From assembly GCA_002338715.1 (NCBI GenBank), contig DDIR01000088.1:318-51229 (forward strand): a stretch of 50,912 nt of DNA. The letters are read 5' to 3'. The stretch comes from Phycisphaerales bacterium UBA1845. Its GTDB lineage: Bacteria > Planctomycetota > Phycisphaerae > UBA1845. The translations under genes and the position numbers were made by a program. The notes below the pieces were generated by a model. That model did not search any database, had not been told where the DNA came from, and saw only the letters and a list, made by a program, of their open reading frames with translations. Of this stretch, positions 1 to 9,105 are shown in pieces (positions within the stretch are counted from its first letter, which is position 1; every line of letters begins with the position of its first letter).

Positions 1-47
1 TCAGTTATGGCGACGCCATGCTGATCGTTTGAAAGCGTTTGCAGCGA

Positions 48-2174
48 ATGTCTGACGATAAACCCGTCCAAAATCAATGGCTCACCGAGCTGAACGAGCA
101 GCAGCGACAAGCCGTCACGCATGGTGATGGGCCGCTGCTGGTCATCGCGGGGGCTGGCACCGGAAAAACCAAAACGCTCGCCTGCCGGGTGGCACACCTG
201 ATCGCCAACGGGACGCCAGCAGAACGCATCTTATTGCTGACATTCACGCGACGGGCAGCGGCTGAGATGATTGGCCGAGCGCGGCACATCACCAACCGCC
301 CGGACGCGGCATCGGTCTGGGGCGGGACCTTCCACGCGATGGCCAACCGAATCCTGCGGATTTATCACTCGGCTGTCGGGCTGCCCGATGACTTTACGAT
401 CATGGATCAATCGGACGGAGCCGACCTGATGAACGTCTTGCGGACGGACATGGGTCTGGGCAAAGGCGACCGCCGCTTCCCGCGAAAGGAAACGCTCGTC
501 AAGATCTATTCGCGCACCATCGCCGCACAAGAAGGCCTGCGCGACGTGGTCAAACGATTTTATCCCTGGTGCGCCGACGACACCGACGGCATCGCGGAGT
601 TGTTCGAGGCATTTGTCGATCGCAAGCGCAAGCATGGCCTCCTCGACTACGACGATCTGCTGCTGTTTTGGAATGTGCTGTGCGATGTCTCGCCGGCGGC
701 AGATGCGGTTGCAGACCGTTTCGATCACGTGCTCGTCGATGAATACCAAGACACGAATGCGCTGCAAAGTGCCATATTGCGACACTTGCGCAGGCGCAAC
801 AAGAACCTGTGCGTCGTCGGTGACGATGCCCAGTCGATCTATTCGTTCCGCGCCGCAACCGTTCGCAATATCCTCGACTTCCCCGAGCAATACGAGAACA
901 CAAAAGTCGTCAAGCTCGAACAGAACTATCGATCGCGCAAACCGATCCTGAAAGCATCCAACGCCGTGATGGCCGAAGCGCGCGAACGCTACACGAAGGA
1001 ATTATGGTCTAATCTTGAAGGCGAACAGAAACCGCTTTTGATCCACTGCGTCGACGAGCAAGGCCAGTGCAACGAAGTGTGTAGCCGCATCCTCAAGCAC
1101 CTCGAAGAGGGCATCCCGCTGATGAAGCAAGCCGTCCTGTTTCGCACGGGGCACCACAGCGACATGCTCGAAGTCGAGTTGGCCAAACGCAACATTCCGT
1201 TTCACAAGTTCGGCGGATTGAAGTTCATCGAGTCGTCGCACATCAAGGACGTGTTGGCGCTGCTGCGCGTGCTGGAGAATCCGCGCGACGAGATCAGCTG
1301 GTTTCGGATTCTGCTGATGCTCAATGGAATCGGGTCGGCTACCGCACGCCGCATTGTCGATGCGCTTCTGGTCGATGCTGATGATTCAGCGCAAACGACC
1401 GACGACGAAAACGCGGAAGGAGCCCGATTCAATCTCGCCCTGAAACGATTGGCGGAAGCTCCCCCGCAAGTGCCGGCTGGTGCTCGCGAAACGTTCGACA
1501 AACTCCGCGATTTGTTGCTGACGTGCAGCGGTTTTGGCGGTTCAGAGAGTGATGAAGCGTCGACAGACACCCCGCCGATTTCGCAGCAAATCGAGCTGAT
1601 TCGCGAGTTTTACGAGCCGTTGCTGGAGCGACGTTTCGACAACGCGGCGATGCGGACGCGCGATCTCGAGCAACTCGAGCACATCGCCACCGGTTACCGA
1701 TCGCGACGCAGTTTCATCAGCGACCTGACGCTCGACCCGCCGGTATCGACATCCGACCTGGCTGGCCCGCCGTTTCTTGAGGAAGACTATCTGATCCTCA
1801 GCACGATCCATTCGGCGAAGGGCTGCGAGTGGGATGCGGTTCATATTCTGCACTGCGCGGACGGGATGATTCCATCGGACATGGCCGTCGGTGACGACGA
1901 AGGCATCGAAGAAGAGCGCCGGCTTCTTTACGTGGCGATGACGCGGGCGAAGGATCATCTGTACGCGTACTTCCCGCTGCGCTATTACCACCGCCCGAAC
2001 AGTTCAAGCGACGCCCATTCGTACGCGCAGCTGTCGCGTTTTATTTCGAAGGATGTCCTGCCGACGTTTGAGCAGCACACGATCGAAACCCCGCAGGTGC
2101 GCGACGACCCAGCCGCCATCAAGGCATCGGTCGAAAGCGTGGACAATTACCTCAAGACGCTCTGGCGCAACTGA
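48..2174 (+). CDS. UvrD/Rep-family superfamily 1 DNA helicase
   Basis: ATP-dependent 3'-5' DNA helicase of the UvrD/Rep/PcrA type, acting in repair or restart of replication. In the 708-aa product the Walker A motif AGAGTGKT lies near residues 34-41, the Walker B-type motif DEYQDTNALQ near 230, then QNYRSR (motif IV), and in the last third SAKGCEWD (motif V) and LLYVAMTRAKDHLY (motif VI). All core SF1A motifs are present in order and the length is normal. The ATG at 48 is preferred over an upstream in-frame TTG at 39; no strong Shine-Dalgarno is visible. The coding strand continues into an AlkA-like glycosylase 34 bases downstream, so the two may form a repair operon. It could equally be called Rep, PcrA or UvrD; the sequence alone does not separate these. 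Confidence 0.93.
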   Translation: MSDDKPVQNQWLTELNEQQRQAVTHGDGPLLVIAGAGTGKTKTLACRVAHLIANGTPAERILLLTFTRRAAAEMIGRARHITNRPDAASVWGGTFHAMANRILRIYHSAVGLPDDFTIMDQSDGADLMNVLRTDMGLGKGDRRFPRKETLVKIYSRTIAAQEGLRDVVKRFYPWCADDTDGIAELFEAFVDRKRKHGLLDYDDLLLFWNVLCDVSPAADAVADRFDHVLVDEYQDTNALQSAILRHLRRRNKNLCVVGDDAQSIYSFRAATVRNILDFPEQYENTKVVKLEQNYRSRKPILKASNAVMAEARERYTKELWSNLEGEQKPLLIHCVDEQGQCNEVCSRILKHLEEGIPLMKQAVLFRTGHHSDMLEVELAKRNIPFHKFGGLKFIESSHIKDVLALLRVLENPRDEISWFRILLMLNGIGSATARRIVDALLVDADDSAQTTDDENAEGARFNLALKRLAEAPPQVPAGARETFDKLRDLLLTCSGFGGSESDEASTDTPPISQQIELIREFYEPLLERRFDNAAMRTRDLEQLEHIATGYRSRRSFISDLTLDPPVSTSDLAGPPFLEEDYLILSTIHSAKGCEWDAVHILHCADGMIPSDMAVGDDEGIEEERRLLYVAMTRAKDHLYAYFPLRYYHRPNSSSDAHSYAQLSRFISKDVLPTFEQHTIETPQVRDDPAAIKASVESVDNYLKTLWRN

Positions 2175-2208
2175 AGCGGCGACGAAGAGGGCGCTTTGGC
2201 GCAAAGCA

Positions 2209-2895
2209 ATGGCGAAGAAAACAAAAACCAAGAAGAAGACCACCGCATACTGGAGCGCCTCAGCGCCGGCAGTGAAGAATACCGTCGATCATGAATTGGC
2301 GATCGTCACGCTGCGCAAGACGGACAAGTCGATGCGGAAGATCATCGATGCATGTGGTCCTTACACCATGAAACCGAAACGCGGTTACTTCGCGGCGCTG
2401 TGTCGCGCGATCATCGGACAGCAGTTGGCCGTCGCGGCGGCGGCGACGATTTACGAACGCTTTCGCAATCTTTTTCCAGCCGGTCGACCGAACCCCGATG
2501 CGTTGCTATCGATCAGCAAACCGCGGCTCCGGGCGGTCGGTCTGTCCAATCAAAAGACGGCATACCTCATCGACCTGGCGACCCATTTTTCGCAAGGGTC
2601 GATCCCGAATCGCCGCCTGAGTCGCATGACCGATGGCGAGGTGATCGAGTCGCTGACGGCGGTCAAGGGGATCGGCGTGTGGACGGCGCAGATGTTCCTG
2701 ATCTTCGTGCTTGCCCGACCCGACGTTTGGCCGACGGGCGACCTGGGCATCCGCCGGGCGCTGGAGCGGTCGTTTTCCGTTTCAACTGAAGCGAGCCTGG
2801 ACGACCTGAAACACTTGGGCGAACCCTGGCGACCCTTTAGAAGCTATGCGGCATGGTACTTGTGGCGAAGTCTGGACGTTGTGCCTGTGAGTTAG
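2209..2895 (+). CDS. DNA-3-methyladenine glycosylase II-like (HhH-GPD)
   Basis: Base-excision repair glycosylase of the HhH-GPD superfamily, most like AlkA, which removes alkylated purines. The 228-aa product begins with a Lys-rich leader (MAKKTKTKKKTT). It carries the family segment CRAIIGQQLAVAAA near residue 65, a helix-hairpin-helix around 149-163 (LTAVKGIGVWTAQMF), and the catalytic aspartate in TGDLGIRRAL at about residue 178. There is no C-terminal Cys cluster, so it is not a MutY/Nth iron-sulfur type. The ATG at 2209 precedes a recognisable domain; an upstream open frame from 2053 overlaps the helicase in another frame and is not needed. It follows the helicase by 34 bases. Confidence 0.9.
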   Translation: MAKKTKTKKKTTAYWSASAPAVKNTVDHELAIVTLRKTDKSMRKIIDACGPYTMKPKRGYFAALCRAIIGQQLAVAAAATIYERFRNLFPAGRPNPDALLSISKPRLRAVGLSNQKTAYLIDLATHFSQGSIPNRRLSRMTDGEVIESLTAVKGIGVWTAQMFLIFVLARPDVWPTGDLGIRRALERSFSVSTEASLDDLKHLGEPWRPFRSYAAWYLWRSLDVVPVS

Positions 2896-3272
2896 ACAGG
2901 CAATTCACGCAGTTCCGGCGATACGGGGCGTCGAGTACAGCCGCAAACGAAAAGTCTGCCAATTGTGTATTCTTGCAAGACCTGCGCGTACGACGGCACA
3001 CCGGTAAAATTCAGAACCATAACAAAACTTTTACGTTGCCTGCGGTTTACGGTAGCATTTAAGGGCTTAGACTATTGTAGAGGAAACATCGCGAATCGAG
3101 CGACAGTGCGGCGCGATCGGCTGACCAGTCCTGCGGTGCCCCTGGCGAGTGTGACTGCGGCGGGCATTGAGGAAAGTGCCAACGATATGGCACAGTTCCT
3201 GCAGACATAAGGATCAGCGGCCCGGCTGCCATCTGTGGCACCGATTCAGCAATCGAAACGTCAGGATTGAAT
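2896..3272. other. intergenic stretch, no convincing gene
   Basis: About 380 bases between the glycosylase and the next gene. A short plus-strand open frame here (from 2965) starts with a CKTC-like pair but has no ribosome binding site and no family resemblance. I see no RNA gene or clear terminator hairpin. Confidence 0.4.
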
Positions 3273-3626
3273 ATGAGTGACTCCGCAAAAAAAGGAATCA
3301 TGCTGGGCGGCTCGCTCCTCTTGCTGGTTGTTGCATTGTTCATGGTCAGGGGAGCGTTCCGCGACGAATTGGCGGAATCTGTCGGTTCGCGCGAGTATAT
3401 GGACAAGGATACGGGCGAGTTGTTTAAGGTAGAACTCGTGCCCGGCGAGAAGTCTTTCCCGGCCAAGAATCCCAAGACGGGCGAAATGACGCTTTACCCG
3501 ACGGAAATCTGCTTCAAGAACGAGTGCGGAAATTCGGGCGGAACGCGTGTGATATTGAACACGCTTTTGGGAAAACCCGGGCCAACCTTATGCCCAAAGT
3601 GCGGGGCGTTGGTTTCGTCCCGGTAG
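3273..3626 (+). CDS. small membrane protein with C-terminal zinc-ribbon-like Cys pairs
   Basis: 117-aa protein of unknown function. After a short polar start (MSDSAKKG) there is one hydrophobic segment at about residues 9-25 (IMLGGSLLLLVVALFMV), read as a membrane anchor. A soluble domain follows, ending in four cysteines arranged as CFKNEC and CPKC, typical of a zinc-ribbon fold. Start: the ATG at 3273 is taken rather than TTG at 3267. Its neighbour downstream is a prepilin-type protein 242 bases away, so co-transcription is uncertain. Confidence 0.65.
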   Translation: MSDSAKKGIMLGGSLLLLVVALFMVRGAFRDELAESVGSREYMDKDTGELFKVELVPGEKSFPAKNPKTGEMTLYPTEICFKNECGNSGGTRVILNTLLGKPGPTLCPKCGALVSSR

Positions 3627-3868
3627 TTCCCCGAGGGAAGGTTTCAAGAGCGGATTTTGAAGCCTGAATTAAGGGAAGTGCTCATCCGCCAAATCGCCGC
3701 TTGTTGGTTGGCCGATCGATTCAGGCTGTTGGCTGAACGGCGTTTGAGGGCAGAAACTGGAAATAGTGGCAGAACTATTGGCATCTTTGACGGTCCGTTT
3801 GATACAATAAGATGCAATAAATAAAGAACGAATTGGATCCGGCGGGTTTGACTGATGGGATCGAGGAC

Positions 3869-4957
3869 ATGAAACAAAAGAGAGAATTCGCGTTCACGCT
3901 GGTGGAATTGCTGGTGGTTGTATCGATCATCGCATTGCTGGTGTCAATCTTGCTGCCATCGCTTCAACAGGCACGGGACCAGGCCAAGCAGGTTAAGTGC
4001 CTCGCACACCAAAGCGGATTGGCAAAAGCCGCGATCACCTACACGACAGAAGAGAACGATTGGCTTCCCGGCTCGCCCGGAACGACTGGTTCAATGCTTC
4101 TCGGAAAGAACTGGGGGGCGGCCAACGCTGTCGACGTCCCTCGAAATGCCGTGCAGATTTACGACTGGATGGGGTCGTTGGCCGGCGTGCAGATGAGCTT
4201 CAGTCTTCCTGCCAACCGAGTCGAGCGGTGGAAGCAACTGGTTGAAGGCGCGTTCGTCTGCCCTTCCAACCGATACGTCGCGCCCTCCTGGGGCGGAACC
4301 GACCCGCAACAGTTGTTCCCGAATCAGAAGCTGATCAGCTACAACATGATGCGCAACATGATCTGGTGGGAAAACTCGGCCGATGCACCATCCTTCCCCG
4401 CAAATTCGGGCGTCGTCATGCATCGCAACATTCCCGACGCCTCGCAACTTCCCACTGGGTATGCACCCAAGCTGAATCGATTGGGCACACCTGCTGAGAA
4501 GGTTTTCATTTCAGACGGATCGAGATTCACCAAGCTTGAGAATGAAAGTGACTTGAACAGCAAGGTCATTCTTGACTATGACGCCGACTGGAAAGCCGGA
4601 TATGGCGGCGCGTTTTCGGATGGCGGACCAACAGTCCAGTCACAATACACGCGGTCATTCCGACTCAACGAACCGTCAAAGTTCTTTGCATACAGACATC
4701 GAAAAGGCCGCAAGACCGGTGGTGCATCTCAAGGGAAGCTCGACAAATCGAACGGACTGGTCGTGTCCTATTGGGACGGCCACGGCGAATGGATGACCGC
4801 GGCAAAATCGCGCCTCCCAGATCGCTGGTGGCCCAAAGGCACGAAAATCGGATTTCTGGACCTAAACACGCGGACGATCGACGCTCTGGCCGACAGTGCA
4901 GGCGCAGGCCTTATGTCGCTGTTCGACAGCAACAACCAATACGTCATTCGGCGTTGA
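3869..4957 (+). CDS. prepilin-type N-terminal cleavage/methylation protein (planctomycete type)
   Basis: 362-aa exported protein with a type IV pilin/pseudopilin N terminus: a short basic leader, then FAFTLVELLVVVSIIALLVS, the prepilin peptidase site with the conserved Glu at +5 and the hydrophobic helix. The long soluble part contains family-type elements such as the ARDQAKQVKCLAHQSGLA helix after the membrane segment, FVCPSNR, and, near the C terminus, a WDGHGEW segment like the 'H-x-G-x-x-N/VLFxDGH' ending of planctomycete prepilin-type (DUF1559-like) proteins. Such proteins are abundant in Planctomycetota and are thought to use the type II secretion/pilus machinery; an operon for it lies at 24.5-35.1 kb. 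The ATG at 3869 is used; a TTG at 3833 would add 12 residues. A strong terminator follows. Confidence 0.85.
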   Translation: MKQKREFAFTLVELLVVVSIIALLVSILLPSLQQARDQAKQVKCLAHQSGLAKAAITYTTEENDWLPGSPGTTGSMLLGKNWGAANAVDVPRNAVQIYDWMGSLAGVQMSFSLPANRVERWKQLVEGAFVCPSNRYVAPSWGGTDPQQLFPNQKLISYNMMRNMIWWENSADAPSFPANSGVVMHRNIPDASQLPTGYAPKLNRLGTPAEKVFISDGSRFTKLENESDLNSKVILDYDADWKAGYGGAFSDGGPTVQSQYTRSFRLNEPSKFFAYRHRKGRKTGGASQGKLDKSNGLVVSYWDGHGEWMTAAKSRLPDRWWPKGTKIGFLDLNTRTIDALADSAGAGLMSLFDSNNQYVIRR

Positions 4958-5021
4958 GGGGCGACATCGCTCCCGAATCGTCCGACCGATTGGTTGACGC
5001 AACTGCCAATTGAAATCAATC

Positions 5022-5056
5022 AGCCGGCTTGCCACTCGGTAAGCCGGCTTTTTTTT
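5022..5056 (+). terminator. Rho-independent terminator after the prepilin-type gene
   Basis: A perfect 9-bp stem AGCCGGCTT/AAGCCGGCT with a 10-base loop, followed directly by a run of T. It lies 65 bases after the stop of the prepilin-type gene. Confidence 0.9.
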
Positions 5057-5275
5057 GCACTTATCGCCAGACAGCGAGACGCAACCGCACTTCAAAACGC
5101 AGCGGGCACGTGTCGTTTTCAAAATGGGATCGACCTTGCGCGGTAATCGACCGCCCAAGACCTGTTGGAATTCAAAGCACGGCGGCCAACGATTTGCCAG
5201 TTGGCGAGCTTTCCTGATTGCGAGGCAGATGGGTGACGCGAGATGCATGCGGGCACTGTCGGGGCGATGTCATTG

Positions 5276-5314
5276 AGAAAAAAGGCAGTCAGGGAATCAC
5301 CCTAACTGCCTTTA
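5276..5314 (-). terminator. terminator of the tRNA-Leu gene
   Basis: Read on the minus strand, a 12-bp stem (one G-U type pair) AGGCAGTTAGGG/CCCTGACTGCCT with a 5-base loop ends in a run of six T. It begins 12-15 bases after the 3' end of the tRNA. Confidence 0.85.
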
Positions 5315-5325
5315 ATCGCATGACT

Positions 5326-5409
5326 TGCGGATGAGAGGATTCGAACCTCCACTGGGTTACCCCAACTGGCACCTGAAGCCAGCGCGTCTGCCAATTCCGC
5401 CACATCCGC
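5326..5409 (-). tRNA. tRNA-Leu (anticodon CAG)
   Basis: On the minus strand an 84-base tRNA folds with the 7-bp acceptor GCGGATG/CATCCGC plus discriminator A. The anticodon stem CTGGC/GCCAG encloses loop TTCAGGT, giving anticodon CAG. There is a long class II variable arm (AGTTGGGGTAACCCA) and T-arm GGAGGTTCGAATCCTCT. The 3' CCA is not encoded. It reads leucine CUG codons. Flanked by a promoter-like pair upstream and a terminator downstream. Confidence 0.95.
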
Positions 5410-5431
5410 TCTGCTTTGAATTGCGTGCCAA

Positions 5432-5459
5432 AGCTTACTGCCAGCCGCGAAAGCGTCAA
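5432..5459 (-). promoter_or_regulatory. probable sigma-70-type promoter of tRNA-Leu
   Basis: On the minus strand TTGACG (5454-5459) and TAAGCT (5432-5437) are separated by 16 bases, about 22 bases upstream of the tRNA 5' end. The -35 is good and the -10 is weak. Confidence 0.45.
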
Positions 5460-5835
5460 GGTGCCGATTCGAATCGTATGCGACCGATACTTTTGACCTG
5501 CGGCCAATTGCCGATGATCAATCATCACCGAAGCCGCTGGTTTGATTCGAAGTTGTGACATGGCCAGGTACGATTTCAGCCAGGGTAAAGTTCTCGCCGA
5601 TTTTGACCCCGTCAAGGCCGATCGACGGGTGCTGACGCGCGGGTTTGGGGCTTGACCGGTCAGTTGATTCCGCAATAATCGGTTGCTTGTCGGAATCATA
5701 GACGACCAGCTTTATGATGGGTTGCGACATCGTTCAAACGAGCGACTGGCCGACTTCTTCGCCTGCACAATCTGTAGCCCGGGAGACTTATCCTTGCATT
5801 CAACTGACACACATGTGACCCGAAGGTCTGGGGGT

Positions 5836-6735
5836 ATGCAGTACGCGGGCGGTTGGCGAATGGGCCGCAACGCTTCCGAGCATCAGCCGACACGCCGCGG
5901 ACGCCATCGAATCCGCAAGTCGCTGACCTTGATGATGGTCTGCGGTTGCGTCTCTGCGATGACGGGTTGCGCGAGCCTGTTTAATCCATCATTCCTGAGT
6001 CTTGTCACCACACCTTCGCCCGACAACAACGGTATCGTCAACGACGTGACGCTGTCGAATGCGCCCGGGCACGTGCCGATTTTCCTGATCAACAACACGC
6101 GGTTCGATACGGCGTTGATCGACTACATGGAAAGCATCGGCATCGACACGAGTGATCCCGACCTTCGCCCGCGAATTCGCGTGCGTACGACGATCAACTA
6201 TGTCAACGGCAACACCAACACAATCGAATTCCTGGACGGTTCGGACATTGTTCAGGGAACGGTGCTCACCGACGAAGGCATCCAGGAAAATCCGCTGATC
6301 CCGAGGCAGTTGACGGAAAACACATTGACCAGCGTGGTGGCGATCTGCAACGTCGGGTCGATTCAACCGGATGCAAGTATCGAAGTGTTCGTCCCGGTGT
6401 TCTTGAAAGTCATCGGGTTTGAGAGCACCAACATTTTGTTTAACGTGCGCACGCTGAACGAAACGATTCCACCAAGATTCACCGTGCTCCAGCGCGACGA
6501 TGTTGACGAAAATTTCAACGTCACGTTGCAGCGTAACTTTGACATCCGCGACGTGCCGGTGCCGGCCAGCGGTGTGCAGTGCGGTAGTGTTGCTGCGTTC
6601 ATTCTGACCGGAACGCTGCGCGTACCCTTTGTCGTAGACGAATTGGGCCAGACCGCCCCCGGATTTCTTGATGGGGACGATTCGGCAGAAGCATCCAATC
6701 CGGGTCGATTCGAATTCCAGACGGCAGTGCGTTAG
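5836..6735 (+). CDS. lipoprotein, unknown function
   Basis: 299-aa predicted lipoprotein. A basic N terminus (GRHRIRKS) is followed by a hydrophobic segment ending in a lipobox-like MTGC, so the mature protein would start CASLFNPSFL. The rest is beta-rich and soluble, without a family I recognise. The motif NPSFL directly after the lipid-anchored Cys recurs in the next gene, which begins 15 bases downstream, so these look like a small operon of related envelope lipoproteins. Start choice is uncertain: ATG 5836 or ATG 5860 both sit before the signal peptide. Confidence 0.65.
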   Translation: MQYAGGWRMGRNASEHQPTRRGRHRIRKSLTLMMVCGCVSAMTGCASLFNPSFLSLVTTPSPDNNGIVNDVTLSNAPGHVPIFLINNTRFDTALIDYMESIGIDTSDPDLRPRIRVRTTINYVNGNTNTIEFLDGSDIVQGTVLTDEGIQENPLIPRQLTENTLTSVVAICNVGSIQPDASIEVFVPVFLKVIGFESTNILFNVRTLNETIPPRFTVLQRDDVDENFNVTLQRNFDIRDVPVPASGVQCGSVAAFILTGTLRVPFVVDELGQTAPGFLDGDDSAEASNPGRFEFQTAVR

Positions 6736-6749
6736 CGGGAAATCTAATA

Positions 6750-7394
6750 ATGAAGCGTATGACTTATTTCGGGTTGCCCCTGCTGATGCTGTTCGCGTCG
6801 ACGATGGTCGGCTGCAATGCATCGCTGCTGCTGAACCCTTCGTTCCTGAACCAGCAAACAGGCGAGGTGTTTCCGTTGGTCCCTGGCGACCGTACGGGTT
6901 TCGTCCTGGTTCGTGCGAACAACTCTTCGTCGGTCGCCATCGAGTTTGTCATCACGGCGGAACGACGGTTGCCATCTGAAGACGATCCGGCTGGTTTCAC
7001 CGTTGAAAAGGAAACGTATCGCCTCCTCACCCAGCCACAACAAGCCGCCAACGATCTGGGCGTGTTGATCGAGTGCCCGGTGTTCCGACTCGGTTTGGGT
7101 GAAGATCTGGATCGGCCCAATACCGATCCCGGTTTGTTCGTCGGCGCGACGGCGGTTGGGGCTGGCGGATTTGGCGTTCCGTCCAATGTGAATCCGCTCA
7201 ACAGCGACTCAGCGAACTTCGATTGCGGAGATACGGTTGTTTTCCAGGCGCAGGAAGCGCCGAATACCGCGGGTGGTATCGTGGCGAGGTCATTCGTTCT
7301 CGACGACGAAGGCTTCAGCGGCGACATCATCGGCCTCGATACGTTCGGCAATGCCCGTGCGCTGCTGGAAGAACAGCGAATCACCGACCAGTAA
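6750..7394 (+). CDS. lipoprotein with NPSFL motif, unknown function
   Basis: 214-aa predicted lipoprotein: MKRMTYFG, a hydrophobic stretch, then the lipobox MVGC followed by NASLLLNPSFLN. It shares the lipid-anchor context and NPSFL motif with the preceding gene but is shorter and otherwise diverged. The remainder is an acidic, beta-rich domain with two further Cys residues (IECPVF and NFDCGD). The gene is 15 bases after its neighbour and 26 bases before a short exported-protein gene, consistent with one transcript. Function unknown. Confidence 0.7.
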   Translation: MKRMTYFGLPLLMLFASTMVGCNASLLLNPSFLNQQTGEVFPLVPGDRTGFVLVRANNSSSVAIEFVITAERRLPSEDDPAGFTVEKETYRLLTQPQQAANDLGVLIECPVFRLGLGEDLDRPNTDPGLFVGATAVGAGGFGVPSNVNPLNSDSANFDCGDTVVFQAQEAPNTAGGIVARSFVLDDEGFSGDIIGLDTFGNARALLEEQRITDQ

Positions 7395-7419
7395 CCGTTT
7401 TTTTAAAAGATCGCACAAC

Positions 7420-7611
7420 ATGAACGCTTCCCAACGACGAATCCGCCGGACCATCTGGACCGCAATGATGGTTGTCGGCACCTGCTTTGCCGGAACCTGC
7501 CAACTGCGAGCACGCGACGCACTCGTATTCGGTACGCAGAATTTCATTTTGAACACGCTGCTTAATCCAGCCAACTTCATCGTGACAGGCGACGACCTTT
7601 CAGGCAATTGA
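7420..7611 (+). CDS. small exported protein
   Basis: 63-aa protein: a basic start (MNASQRRIRRTIW), a hydrophobic segment and a possible cleavage after LRARA-like residues, leaving a mature part of about 35 residues with LNTLLNPANF. The Asn-Pro after a Leu-rich turn echoes the NPSFL motif of the two upstream lipoproteins, so it may be a reduced relative. No clear lipobox, although CFAGTC is close. Small size limits confidence that it is expressed. Confidence 0.45.
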   Translation: MNASQRRIRRTIWTAMMVVGTCFAGTCQLRARDALVFGTQNFILNTLLNPANFIVTGDDLSGN

Positions 7612-7650
7612 TTGCCCCCGCAAGAAACGCTATTGCGATCTTGATCCAAG

Positions 7651-7785
7651 CGTAGCGTTTTGCTCGTCCACGCTTCACAGCATGGGCGCGAGTACCCACG
7701 TGGATTGACTTCGTTTTCCCCCTGGATTCCCGCCTGCGCGGGAATGACGGCGCTGCCCGGCCGCTCCGTTTGGACTAAAGTGTTC
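7651..7785 (+). repeat. dispersed repeat copy A with REP-like palindrome
   Basis: About 135 bases nearly identical, in inverted orientation, to 9848-9982. The core is a palindrome of the widespread ATTCCCGC...GCGGGAAT type (TGGATTCCCGCCTGCGCGG). Flanks such as CGTAGCGTTTTGCTCGTCCA and GTTTGGACT are also shared between the copies. It probably belongs to a non-autonomous REP/MITE-like family. Confidence 0.8.
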
Positions 7786-7862
7786 TACCCGAATTGTTTC
7801 CGTGCCAACGGTCGATCGTTGCCTGCGTCGACATCTGGCCGGCGCCCGCTTACGATGCCTTG

Positions 7863-8726
7863 ATGTCCAATCCATCACCATCATCCAAGAAGGTCATTCT
7901 TATCACCGGTTGCAGCAGCGGGATCGGATTCGCAACTGCAGACCTGTTGGCAAATGCCGGCCACACCGTCTACGCGACTGCCCGGCGAACCGAGTCAGTC
8001 GCCAAACTTGACGCATGGAGCAAAGCCCTTTCGGGACGGGCGATTGCAGATCGGCTGGATGTCACCGAACCGGCGAGCATTGAAGGTGTTGTCGCTCGAA
8101 TCAAGGACGAACAGGGGCACATCGATTGCGTCGTCAACAACGCGGGTTACGGGCAAGCCGGTCCGATTGAAGAGGTTTCGCTCGACGCATGGCGACGACA
8201 ATTTGAAACCAACCTGTTCGGCGTCGCGGCTGTCACGCAGAAGGTGCTGCCGATGATGCGCTCACAGCGCAGCGGGCGAGTCGTCAACGTATCCAGCGTG
8301 GTCGCCCATCTGTCGCTGCCGATGATGGGGCCATACTGCGCCAGCAAGCACGCGCTCGACGCGATGTCGCTGGCATTGCGGGTTGAACTCGCCCCTTTCA
8401 AAGTCAAGGTCATCATGATCGAGCCGGGTCCGATCGAAACGGAATTCCGCCCCAATGTCGATCACCATCTTGAAGCGAAAGGTGACGACAACAGCCCCTA
8501 CAAACGTTTGGGCGACGCCATGGACAGTTACTGGAATCGCAGTTTTGGAAAGACGGCGGCCAAGCCTGTTGCAGTCGCCCGCGCGATCCAGAAAGCCGTC
8601 GAATCCAAGCGACCGAAGACACGATACCGCATCACCGCGCCGGCGAAGTTCGTCCCCCACCTCGTGTCACACCTGCCCGATCGCCTGCTGGATCGAATCA
8701 TCCACTGGCAGCTCAAGCTGAAGTAA
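7863..8726 (+). CDS. short-chain dehydrogenase/reductase (SDR)
   Basis: 287-aa NAD(P)-dependent oxidoreductase of the classical SDR family. The cofactor motif TGCSSGIG is at residues 15-22, the NNAGYG motif near 90, the catalytic serine in VNVSSV near 143, and the catalytic YCASK at about 158-162, followed by the PGPIETEF segment typical of the C-terminal half. The substrate cannot be told; the TGCSSGIG and NNAGYGQ pattern resembles generic 'SDR family oxidoreductases' often annotated as acting on ketones or steroids. ATG 7863 is chosen because the Rossmann fold starts directly after it. It stands alone, downstream of repeat copy A. Confidence 0.9.
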   Translation: MSNPSPSSKKVILITGCSSGIGFATADLLANAGHTVYATARRTESVAKLDAWSKALSGRAIADRLDVTEPASIEGVVARIKDEQGHIDCVVNNAGYGQAGPIEEVSLDAWRRQFETNLFGVAAVTQKVLPMMRSQRSGRVVNVSSVVAHLSLPMMGPYCASKHALDAMSLALRVELAPFKVKVIMIEPGPIETEFRPNVDHHLEAKGDDNSPYKRLGDAMDSYWNRSFGKTAAKPVAVARAIQKAVESKRPKTRYRITAPAKFVPHLVSHLPDRLLDRIIHWQLKLK

Positions 8727-8763
8727 TCGGTTGGACTGACGACAATCGTCGATCGAGCGCAAG

Positions 8764-9057
8764 CTACTTCTCTTGCGACATGCGCGCGTTCAACGATGCG
8801 CTAATTGCGTCAGCTGACTCGGGCGGGAGGGCCGTCTCTTTTGATTGAGGAAATTCGCAGGCGTGTTCGCATCCCAGGTTGATTGTTTCGCGCATCAGAT
8901 GGGCATCGCGGCGAAACTGGCGACAGGCACGGCAGTACATCAGGTGCAACTTGAGGCCCAAGCGCTGCGATCGGCTCAGCGATTGATCCATCGACAGCGA
9001 AATCAACCGGGCGTGGTCTTCGCAACCTGCGTTCAGTAATTTGAAGAATTCAAACAT
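8764..9057 (-). CDS. zinc-finger anti-sigma factor (ZAS/zf-HC2-like)
   Basis: 97-aa soluble protein with the anti-sigma zinc motif H-x3-C-x2-C (HLMYCRAC) preceded by a conserved acidic N terminus (CEDHARLIS). Such proteins bind and hold ECF sigma factors until a signal releases them. No membrane segment is present, so sensing would be cytoplasmic or through a partner. It lies 48 bases downstream of the ECF sigma gene on the same strand, the usual sigma/anti-sigma arrangement. An ATG at 9087 would add ten residues and bring the two genes to 18 bases apart. Confidence 0.75.
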   Translation of the reverse strand: MFEFFKLLNAGCEDHARLISLSMDQSLSRSQRLGLKLHLMYCRACRQFRRDAHLMRETINLGCEHACEFPQSKETALPPESADAISASLNARMSQEK

Positions 9058-9105
9058 ACGCTTTCTTTCATCGCCAAACTTCAGCACAGCTCGCCTGGAC
9101 TGCGT

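Noticed and set aside
2965..3210. Small plus-strand frame with CKTC
   Set aside because: No ribosome binding site, no second Cys pair in the right place and no family resemblance.
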